This document shows positions 1-5,613 of a stretch of 41,959 nucleotides of DNA, piece by piece. The notes beneath the pieces were generated by a model that was not told the DNA's origin, ran no database searches, and saw only the letters and a program-made list of their open reading frames with translations. This stretch comes from Dehalococcoidia bacterium (GTDB lineage: Bacteria > Chloroflexota > Dehalococcoidia > Lucifugimonadales > SHYT01): positions 1 through 41,959 of the forward strand of contig SHYA01000009.1 in NCBI GenBank assembly GCA_009693055.1, read 5' to 3'. How positions within the stretch are numbered: the stretch's first letter is position 1; each line of letters begins with the position of its first letter. A program made the position numbers and the translations under genes.

Positions 1-465
1 GAAGTCCTGGAAGTTGCCCGCCGCCCGCATCGTGCTAAAGGAGGATGGATCCAGCGCCCCGGCGAAGTCGCCGATGTTCCCCGACTGGCGCATCTGTTGG
101 AAGGTGCCCGTGTCCGCCAACTGCATAAAGTCGCCAAAGCTCCCGCCCTCTTGCATGGCCTGGAAAGTCTGCCGGTCTCCGGCGGCGGCAAAGTCGCCGA
201 AGTTCCCCGCCGTCTGCATCTGCTGGAAGGTGCCCCGGTCCGCCACTTGGGCGAAGCCCCGGATGCTCCCGGTCTCTCGCATGGCGCTGAACGCGCTCGG
301 GTCTGCGGCCTGCACAAAGTCGCCAAAGTTCCCCGACTGCTGCATGGCCTGGAACGTCTGCCGGTCTCCCGCGGCAGCAAAGTTCGCAAGGTTCCCCCCT
401 TGCCGCAGGTCCTGGAACGCCTGCTGGTCAAGCTGGCCGGCAAACGCCCCAAGGTTGCCCTGGGC
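1..465. repeat. 63-base coding repeats (21 residues each)
   Basis: Diverged direct repeats of 63 bases, best seen as repeated 'gaa(g/c)(g/t)t' plus 'gtcgccgaagttcccc' and 'catggcctggaa(a/c)gtctgccg' segments. They encode the 21-residue F/D/M repeat of the exported protein on the minus strand and continue past the left edge. Two of the units are nearly identical at the DNA level around 150-215 and 330-395, which suggests recent duplication. Confidence 0.7.
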
Positions 466-1044
466 GCCCAGGTCCTGGAACCCCTGGAAGTCCAAGCTTC
501 CGGCAAGGCCACGAAGCTGGCCCGAGTCCGCGTTCTGGAAGCCCTGCTGAGCCAAATTCTGTGCCTGCTGGAACGCCTGCTGCGACTGAGGGGAGCCGGG
601 CTGGACTCCGCCCTCTACAGGCCCAAACTGGAACCCGCCCGACGACTGCCGCATGCCCGAATCCGACGGCGGCGGCATGCCCATACCCGACGACTGCCGC
701 ATGCCCGAATCCGACGACTGCCGCATGCCCGAATCCGACGACTGCCGCATGCCCGAATCCGACGGCGGCGGCATGCCCGAATCCGACGGCGGCGGCATGC
801 CCATACCCGACGACGGCGGCGGCATGCCCATACCCGACGACGGCGGCGGCATGCCCATACCCGACGACGGCGGCGGCATGCCCATACCCGACGGCGGCGG
901 CATGCCCATACCCGACGGCGGCGGCATGCCCACACCCACCGGCGGCGGCTCTTGGCGGAGCGGATCAGCCAGTACGGGAAGCACGTTCGCAAAAAGCGTG
1001 GTCGCTACAACCAGGACTGCGAGGAGAGTGAACAAGTGCCTCAT
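1..1044 (-). CDS. Exported Pro/Met-rich repeat protein, 3' end outside window
   Basis: Open minus-strand frame of 348 codons from ATG at 1044 to the window edge, with no stop. A GAGGTGA Shine-Dalgarno lies 7 bases upstream. Residues 1-26 look like a signal peptide (basic start, hydrophobic core LFTLLAVLVVATTLF, VLA before D27). Residues about 33-135 are low-complexity repeats of 7-9 residues built from PPPS plus GMGM, DSGM or RQSS. Residues about 138-172 are Gln-rich. From about 173 to the edge there is a 21-residue repeat, about eight copies, of the type GNFGDFAAAGDRQTF..M, with conserved Gly, Asp, Phe and Met, probably helical. I recognise no family. A secreted or surface structural role is inference. 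The gene follows a lipoprotein gene by 22 bases and is probably co-transcribed with it. Reading frames on the opposite strand are open only because of the repeats. Confidence 0.8.
   Translation of the reverse strand, partial: MRHLFTLLAVLVVATTLFANVLPVLADPLRQEPPPVGVGMPPPSGMGMPPPSGMGMPPPSSGMGMPPPSSGMGMPPPSSGMGMPPPSDSGMPPPSDSGMRQSSDSGMRQSSDSGMRQSSGMGMPPPSDSGMRQSSGGFQFGPVEGGVQPGSPQSQQAFQQAQNLAQQGFQNADSGQLRGLAGSLDFQGFQDLGAQGNLGAFAGQLDQQAFQDLRQGGNLANFAAAGDRQTFQAMQQSGNFGDFVQAADPSAFSAMRETGSIRGFAQVADRGTFQQMQTAGNFGDFAAAGDRQTFQAMQEGGSFGDFMQLADTGTFQQMRQSGNIGDFAGALDPSSFSTMRAAGNFQDF
641..947. repeat. In-frame minisatellite of 24/27-base units
   Basis: Tandem units of about 24 and 27 bases (cggcggcggcatgccc with variable gaatc, catac or gactgccg parts) encode the PPPS/GMGM repeats of the exported protein on the minus strand. 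Unit changes are multiples of three, so length changes would keep the frame. This is a likely site of copy-number variation. Confidence 0.8.
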
Positions 1045-1066
1045 GACATCACCTCAATCGCCCACT

Positions 1067-1735
1067 TTAGGAAGCGCACTCAAAGTTGGAGAGCAGGTAC
1101 TGGAACCGGAGCTGCGCCGTGGCAGCGTCCGGCGCGGTCACGATTACCGAAAACGAGCGGTCGGAGGCAGGGCAGTTCCAGGCGCCAATCAGACCGCCGA
1201 GCGTGGTGTCCGCCGCGCCGGAGGCGGTGAAGCCTCCATACACGCCAGGCTGACCGCTCACGATCGTTTCGCCCTCGCTCACGGCGGCAAAGGTGACGCC
1301 CGGCTGCGCGGCCTGCACGGTGTTGTAGGCCTGTGCCAGCCGAGTCTGGGGCGTGGCCCCTTCGCTTGGGACCCAGATCAGGACCACGTTCGCAGTCCGG
1401 AAGGAGAAGCGTAGCGCGCCCTGGCTTGTGTCAGGCTCCGCCGCGGTCCACCCGGAGGCCTCAATGGCTACGTCGCCCTCCAGGCGGAGCTTGAAGCCGT
1501 AGTCATCGTAGAGCGTGACCCCAGGCTCCACGACCGGGGTAGGGGCCGCGGCCGGCGTGGGCGCTTCGGCGGGGGCCGGAAGAGGCGTCGCCGCCGGAGG
1601 GAGCGGGGCCGCGGCCGGAGGGGGCGGCGCCGTAGTAGGCTCTTTGTCGCCTCCGCCACCGCAGGCGGCTAGCAGGGTGAGCGCCAGGATGCCGGAAACA
1701 ACGATGGCGACCACTGGTCGCCGTGCCCTTGGCAT
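1067..1735 (-). CDS. Lipoprotein with Pro/Ala-rich linker
   Basis: A 222-residue lipoprotein of unknown function. ATG at 1735 is chosen because AGAGGGGA precedes it; a TTG 15 bases further up is less likely. Residues 1-25 form a lipoprotein signal with lipobox LLAAC, Cys25 being the lipidation site. A Pro/Ala linker (about 35-70) follows, then a compact domain of about 150 residues that starts near YDDYGFKLRLEGD and ends at the C-terminal FECAS. The two Cys of the domain (AWNCPAS and FECAS) may form a disulfide. The domain vaguely resembles PsbP/LpqN-type extracytoplasmic folds, but this is only an impression. The gene precedes the repeat-protein gene by 22 bases in the same direction. Confidence 0.8.
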   Translation of the reverse strand: MPRARRPVVAIVVSGILALTLLAACGGGGDKEPTTAPPPPAAAPLPPAATPLPAPAEAPTPAAAPTPVVEPGVTLYDDYGFKLRLEGDVAIEASGWTAAEPDTSQGALRFSFRTANVVLIWVPSEGATPQTRLAQAYNTVQAAQPGVTFAAVSEGETIVSGQPGVYGGFTASGAADTTLGGLIGAWNCPASDRSFSVIVTAPDAATAQLRFQYLLSNFECAS

Positions 1736-1790
1736 AGTGTCCCCTCTCAAACTGATTTCAAGGCCTCGCTCATGAGACGCGAACCTATCG

Positions 1791-1796
1791 ATTATA
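1791..1796 (-). promoter_or_regulatory. Candidate -10 element for the lipoprotein gene
   Basis: Minus-strand TATAAT, a perfect sigma-A -10 hexamer, about 55 bases upstream of the lipoprotein ATG. No clear -35 is visible at the right distance, so support is partial. Confidence 0.4.
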
Positions 1797-1999
1797 CCTC
1801 ACCGCCAGCACCGCTGCCAGCTTCCTTGCCATAATTTACAGCGAGACAAGCCGCCTCGTTTGATTGAGAAGCATATCACGAACCGCACGTTTCGTCGTGC
1901 TGCACCTGCACCCATGAAGGAAGAAGGCCGAACACTAAGGGCGACATGTTGTGAGGCTGCCCAGCATCGCGTCCAGAATGGCAGCCCGCGCCGGGCTTG

Positions 2000-2075
2000 T
2001 GGCGTCCCAGGGGGGATTCGAACCCCCGACCCGCTGTTTAGAAGACAGCCGCTCTGTCCGCTGAGCTACTGGGAC
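2000..2075 (-). tRNA. tRNA-Arg(TCT)
   Basis: A full cloverleaf can be drawn: acceptor GTCCCAG/CTGGGAC, D-arm GCTC..GAGC, anticodon loop CTTCTAA with anticodon TCT, T-arm GGGGGTTCGAATCCCCC. The CCA end is encoded after discriminator G. It reads AGA and AGG. Confidence 0.95.
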
Positions 2076-2150
2076 GCGCGGGGGTGCTCAGCGCAGCGTA
2101 CCCCATCGCCTGAAAGAGCGTCAATGCAACATCCCAGGACGCGACGGACG

Positions 2151-2182
2151 AAAAAGGCGGGGCTTTTTCGCCCCGCCTTTTT
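2151..2182. terminator. Bidirectional intrinsic terminator
   Basis: Perfect 13-bp stem (AAAAAGGCGGGGC with its complement) and a 6-base loop. Five A on one side and five T on the other make it a terminator in both directions. It lies upstream of tRNA-Arg(TCT) on the minus strand and does not follow any visible protein gene. Confidence 0.85.
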
Positions 2183-2267
2183 CACCTTAGCCGGCTTTGC
2201 ACAAGAAATGCCTCCTGCACAAATAATCGGGCGTCTGCACATTGCCCCCCGCACCCGCTAACTGCGT

Positions 2268-2297
2268 ACTATACGGTTGCAATACCAGGCGCGGCAA
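2268..2297 (-). promoter_or_regulatory. Candidate minus-strand promoter with no ORF
   Basis: Minus-strand TTGCCG (2292-2297), an 18-base spacer and TATAGT (2268-2273). A transcript from about 2261 would reach the terminator at 2151-2182, giving an RNA of about 110 nt with no convincing ORF. Read-through would continue into tRNA-Arg(TCT). Confidence 0.4.
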
Positions 2298-2466
2298 ACT
2301 GCAAAGACTTCAAACGCCTTGCACTATGTGCCCAAATTCACCATTGCTATCCCGGCCCGCTTGGCAACAGCTCGTGCACAACCGCACTCGGTCTTGAGGG
2401 ACGGCAAAGTCCCTCAAGGTCCTGAGTACGGCACCCATCGCCGGCGTCAGAGGGGCGTCGCGCGCG

Positions 2467-2496
2467 TTGACACCGAAACGACGCCGCTGGTATAGT
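2467..2496 (+). promoter_or_regulatory. Sigma-A promoter of the tRNA cluster
   Basis: TTGACA (2467-2472), 18-base spacer, then TATAGT (2491-2496) preceded by TGG, an extended -10. Expected start near 2503, about 30 bases before the first tRNA of the plus-strand cluster. Confidence 0.8.
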
Positions 2497-2534
2497 TCTC
2501 AGGGGAGTCGCTGAGAACCGCGACCCAACGCGCC

Positions 2535-2609
2535 GGCAAGGTAGCTCAGCGGTAGAGCGGGCGCTTCATAAGCGTTAGGTCACGGGTTCGATTCCCGTCC
2601 TTGCCACCA
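2535..2609 (+). tRNA. tRNA-Met(CAT), elongator type or Ile2
   Basis: Cloverleaf with acceptor GGCAAGG/CCTTGCC, anticodon loop TTCATAA, T-arm CGGGTTCGATTCCCG, and encoded ACCA end. The first pair is G-C, so it is not the initiator tRNA. Whether CAT is read as Met or, after lysidine modification, as Ile cannot be settled by eye. Confidence 0.9.
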
Positions 2610-2617
2610 CACGTCCG

Positions 2618-2693
2618 GGGCGGTTAGCTCAGTGGTCAGAGCACCTGCTTTACACGCAGGGGGTCGGAGGTTCGAGACCTCCACCGCCCACCA
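2618..2693 (+). tRNA. tRNA-Val(TAC)
   Basis: Acceptor GGGCGGT/ACCGCCC, anticodon loop TTTACAC with anticodon TAC, T-arm GGAGGTTCGAGACCTCC, encoded ACCA end. Nearly identical to the Val(CAC) gene at 2998, which indicates duplication within the cluster. Confidence 0.95.
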
Positions 2694-2696
2694 TGC

Positions 2697-2779
2697 GCCG
2701 AGGTGGCGGAACGGTAGACGCGCTACGTTCAGGGCGTAGTGAGCGTAAGCTCGTGTGGGTTCAAATCCCTCCCTCGGCA
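2697..2779 (+). tRNA. tRNA-Leu(CAG)
   Basis: Class II tRNA with acceptor GCCGAGG/CCTCGGC, anticodon loop GTTCAGG, anticodon CAG, and a long variable arm (TGAGCGTAAGCTCG). The CCA is not encoded, unlike the other tRNAs of the cluster. Confidence 0.95.
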
Positions 2780-2790
2780 CTTTGTTTCAC

Positions 2791-2866
2791 GCGCTCGTAG
2801 CTCAACGGATAGAGCGCAGCCCTGCGAAGGCTGAGGCTGTGGGTTCGAGTCCCACCGAGCGCACCA
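2791..2866 (+). tRNA. tRNA-Arg(GCG)
   Basis: Acceptor GCGCTCG/CGAGCGC, anticodon stem CAGCC/GGCTG around loop CTGCGAA, so positions 34-36 read GCG. T-arm GTGGGTTCGAGTCCCAC, encoded ACCA end. Most bacteria use an ACG (inosine) tRNA for CGT and CGC codons; a G34 version is less usual. Confidence 0.9.
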
Positions 2867-2878
2867 CCTTTCGCACCA

Positions 2879-2989
2879 CTGTCATTCTTCGTCCCGATGC
2901 GTCGGGACGAAGAATCCGTAACCTTCGCTTACTCTGGGAAACCGCGAGAGAGCGGATTCTTCAGTCACTTCGTTCCCTCAGAATGACAG
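2879..2989. repeat. 111-bp element with 10-bp terminal inverted repeats
   Basis: Ends CTGTCATTCT and AGAATGACAG are perfect inverted repeats. Near the left end is a perfect 12-bp palindrome arm TCTTCGTCCCGA with loop TGCG. It codes for nothing visible and sits between tRNA-Arg(GCG) and tRNA-Val(CAC). Partial copies of its ends occur at 12577-12604, 18591-18625 and 36500. This looks like a small non-autonomous MITE- or REP-like element. Confidence 0.7.
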
Positions 2990-2997
2990 GGCGCAAC

Positions 2998-3073
2998 GGG
3001 CGGTTAGCTCAGTGGTTAGAGCGCCTGCTTCACACGCAGGAGGTCGGAGGTTCGAGACCTCCACCGCCCACCA
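2998..3073 (+). tRNA. tRNA-Val(CAC)
   Basis: Acceptor GGGCGGT/ACCGCCC, anticodon loop TTCACAC with anticodon CAC, T-arm GGAGGTTCGAGACCTCC, encoded ACCA end. Differs from the Val(TAC) gene at 2618 at only a few positions. Confidence 0.95.
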
Positions 3074-3246
3074 CCTCCTCCCTCCCTCGCGCCCTCGCCT
3101 GGCCCGGGCGTCCCAGCCTGGCCCATCGCCCCCGCATACACAGGGCAGAACCGTGAACCCGCGTCCGGCGACTATCCCTGTTCCGCGCTTCCCAGAAAAA
3201 GCCGGCAGCACCTCCGTTTACCTTGAGTTTGCCTGTCCTTGAGCCC

Positions 3247-3269
3247 TTCGCTTTGCTCAGGGCAAACTC
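3247..3269. repeat. Dispersed repeat fragment
   Basis: ttcgctttgctcagggcaa with following actc is repeated almost exactly at 20637-20659, and its core is related to the 'ctgagcgaagc' parts of the repeats around leuS (33776-33856 and 36512-36581). Confidence 0.5.
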
Positions 3270-3328
3270 CGCGAAGGGTCGAAGGGTGGCAATCTCTCCT
3301 CAGCAGAAAATCGTAGTGACTTGCAGCG

Positions 3329-3337
3329 TGCTACACT
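3329..3337 (+). promoter_or_regulatory. Candidate extended -10 for moxR operon
   Basis: TGCTACACT: extended -10 (TGn) with hexamer TACACT, about 16-28 bases upstream of the candidate moxR starts. No good -35 is visible. Confidence 0.4.
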
Positions 3338-3352
3338 AACACCATCCGTGCC

Positions 3353-4339
3353 GTGGGAGGGGGAGTGCCAGGCCTTAAGCAGGCAGAAGCCGTCAGCCAG
3401 CGCATCATCGCCAATATCAAGAAGGTCATCATCGGGAAGGACGGCGCCGTGGAGTTGGCTGCGGTGGCGCTCCTGGCTGGGGGGCACGCCCTCATCGAGG
3501 ACGTGCCCGGCGTCGGTAAGACGATGCTCGCCCGCAGCCTGGCGCGCTCAACCGGCTGCAGCTTCAAGCGAATCCAGTTCACGCCCGACCTGCTCCCATC
3601 CGACATCACCGGCGTATTCATCTACAACCAGCGGACCGGCGCGTTTGAGTTCCGCCCCGGCCCCGTCCTCGCGCAGATCGTCCTGGCCGACGAGATCAAC
3701 CGCGCGACGTCCAAGACGCAGTCCGCCCTGCTGGAGAGCATGGAGGAGCGCCAGGTCACGGTGGAGGGCGTCACGCATCCGACGCCGCAACCCTTCATGG
3801 TGATGGCGACCGAAAACCCGATTGAGTACGAAGGCACCTTCCCGCTGCCGGAGGCGCAGCTCGACCGCTTCACGCTGCGCATCACGCTCGGCTACCCCTC
3901 GCCGGAGCAGGAGGTCGCCATCCTGGACCAGCAGCAGCTTGCCCATCCCATCGATTCGCTCCAGCCGGTGACAACCCCCCAAGAGGTCATCGAGGCCCAG
4001 GAGGCGGCCCGGCAGGTGTACGTGGACCAGCTGATCAAGCAGTACGTGGTGAGCATCGCGGACGCGACGCGAAAGGCGGAGGATGTGAGCCTCGGCGTCT
4101 CTCCCCGCGCGTCGCTGCACCTGTTCCGCGCGGCCCAAGCACTCGCGCTGGTCCGAGGACGCGACTACGTGCTCCCCGACGACGTCAAGGAGCTGGCCCC
4201 GGCGGTCCTGTCCCATCGGCTGCTCGTGTCGCCGCAGGCCCGCATCCGGGGCGGCGATGCCCGCCAGGTGTTGGTCAACGTGCTCGCGGGGGTGCCGGTG
4301 CCGGGGACGCGGGCCAAAGGCTGGGTCCCCACCAGGTAG
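3353..4339 (+). CDS. MoxR-family AAA+ ATPase
   Basis: MoxR ATPases act as chaperone-like ATPases in maturing partner proteins, often with von Willebrand-type or DUF58 proteins encoded next door. Walker A is GVPGVGKT (residues about 50-57), Walker B is [10 protein letters not shown] (about 107-116), followed by the sensor region [23 protein letters not shown] typical of MoxR. The C-terminal lid includes [16 protein letters not shown]. Length (328 residues) fits the family. Start is uncertain: GTG 3353, or GTG 3365, which has GGAGG 4 bases upstream. First gene of a three-gene operon with DUF58 (29-base gap) and the transglutaminase-like protein. Confidence 0.9.
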   Translation: MGGGVPGLKQAEAVSQRIIANIKKVIIGKDGAVELAAVALLAGGHALIEDVPGVGKTMLARSLARSTGCSFKRIQFTPDLLPSDITGVFIYNQRTGAFEFRPGPVLAQIVLADEINRATSKTQSALLESMEERQVTVEGVTHPTPQPFMVMATENPIEYEGTFPLPEAQLDRFTLRITLGYPSPEQEVAILDQQQLAHPIDSLQPVTTPQEVIEAQEAARQVYVDQLIKQYVVSIADATRKAEDVSLGVSPRASLHLFRAAQALALVRGRDYVLPDDVKELAPAVLSHRLLVSPQARIRGGDARQVLVNVLAGVPVPGTRAKGWVPTR

Positions 4340-4368
4340 CACACTCCCAGGCGACAGGCGGGCGGAGC

Positions 4369-5613
4369 ATGAAACGCGCACTGATCTTCGGCATCCTCAG
4401 CGTCCTCACGCTCCTCTCTGCCTTAGGCACAGGCCACTCGCTGTACTACCGCGCGCTGTACGCCCTCGTCCTGACCATGCTGGGGAGCTGGCTGTGGGCG
4501 AGGCTGAACGTCTCCGGCCTGCGCGTGCACGTAGAGCGTAACGTCCACCGCGCCCGGGTGGGCGACGAGATAGCCGAGCGCATCAGCATCTGGAACCGGG
4601 TGCCTGTTCCCAAGGCGTGGCTTGAGGTGGAAGACCAGACCACCATGCCGGGGGGCGGCTCGGCTGTGCGCGTGATCAGCATGGGCGGAAGAGGGTTCCG
4701 CACCTGGAAGGAGACGTTCAAGGCGCAGCGGAGGGGCGTGTACTCCATTGGGCCGGTCCGCGTCACCAGCGGCGACCCGCTGGGCCTGTTCACCCTGAAC
4801 CGCTACTTCCTCCAGCCTGAGGAGCTCGTGGTCTATCCGGCAACCGTGCCGCTCCCGCACATCAGGCTGCTCGCGGCGGAGCTGGCCGGCGAAGGTCCCG
4901 TGCGGCTGCGCTCTTACCAGGCGACGCCCCACGCCGCCTCCGTCCGCGACTATCATCCCGGCGACCCACTGAACCGTATCCACTGGCCCAGCAGCGCCCG
5001 GAGCGGACGTCTCATGCTCAAGGAGTTCGACCAGGGCACCGGCGGCGGCCTCTGGGTCATCGTGGACTTCTACGGGGAGGCGCAGCGCGGGGAAGGGGCG
5101 CAGACCACAGACGAGTACGCCGCCACCATCGCGGCATCCATCGGCCAGCGCTACCTCTACTCCAACATCCCGGTGGGCCTAATCGCGGACGGGGACCGGC
5201 GCTGCCTTCTCCCCGCACAGCGAGGGGAGGCCCAGTTCAATCAGATGCTGGAGAACCTGGCGCGCCTCCGCGCCGAGGGGCGAATCCCATTCCATGAGAT
5301 CCTCGCGGCCGAGGCGGGCCGGTTCGACCGGAACGACACGGTAGTCGTCATCACGCCCTCACAGGATCCCGCGTGGGTCCCGCTGATGGAAGAGCTGACG
5401 CGAAGGCGCGTGCGCACGGCCGCGGTGCTCCTGGACGGCGCCTCGTTCGGCGGTGGCGGCACCGCCACCCGCGTCCGCGAGGCGGTCGCCAAGGCCGGCG
5501 TCCTGACCTACGTGGTCCACAAGGGCGACGAGTTGACCAAAACACTCGCGCTCTCTCACGCGCGGACCGACCTCACCGATTCTCGTCAACAACCACGGGA
5601 GAGCCTTGTATGA
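4369..5613 (+). CDS. DUF58-domain membrane protein
   Basis: A 414-residue DUF58 protein. Two hydrophobic N-terminal segments (residues about 5-20 and 25-45) anchor it. A beta-rich part follows, and then the DUF58 signature SVRDYHPGDPLNRIHWPSSA with the following arginine and LMLKEFD near residues 190-225. The C-terminal part is the von Willebrand-like half. The family nearly always sits beside MoxR ATPases, as here, and is thought to be the client or partner of MoxR; its biochemical role is unproven. The TGA stop overlaps the ATG of the next gene by four bases (ATGA), so translation is probably coupled. Confidence 0.88.
   Translation: MKRALIFGILSVLTLLSALGTGHSLYYRALYALVLTMLGSWLWARLNVSGLRVHVERNVHRARVGDEIAERISIWNRVPVPKAWLEVEDQTTMPGGGSAVRVISMGGRGFRTWKETFKAQRRGVYSIGPVRVTSGDPLGLFTLNRYFLQPEELVVYPATVPLPHIRLLAAELAGEGPVRLRSYQATPHAASVRDYHPGDPLNRIHWPSSARSGRLMLKEFDQGTGGGLWVIVDFYGEAQRGEGAQTTDEYAATIAASIGQRYLYSNIPVGLIADGDRRCLLPAQRGEAQFNQMLENLARLRAEGRIPFHEILAAEAGRFDRNDTVVVITPSQDPAWVPLMEELTRRRVRTAAVLLDGASFGGGGTATRVREAVAKAGVLTYVVHKGDELTKTLALSHARTDLTDSRQQPRESLV

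Larger units (their letters stand above)
2183..2534. other. Intergenic region with a stem-loop and two promoters
   Basis: No protein gene is supported here. The region holds the minus-strand promoter candidate (2268-2297), a perfect 10-bp stem with a 6-base loop at 2393-2418 (CTTGAGGGAC, loop GGCAAA, then its complement) and the tRNA-cluster promoter (2467-2496). The stem has no T-tract. It could be part of a structured RNA or an operator. Confidence 0.5.

Noticed and set aside
641-947. Possible CRISPR array
   Set aside because: Units are contiguous, without spacers, in frame with a coding sequence, and no cas gene is near.
653-1414. Plus-strand frame coding a MPESD/MPIPDD repeat protein
   Set aside because: It is the antisense of the signal-peptide-bearing repeat protein. 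It has no RBS and runs on through the antisense of the lipoprotein gene.
1860-3156. Short plus-strand frames in the tRNA region
   Set aside because: They overlap well-formed tRNA genes on either strand and show no protein-like composition or RBS.
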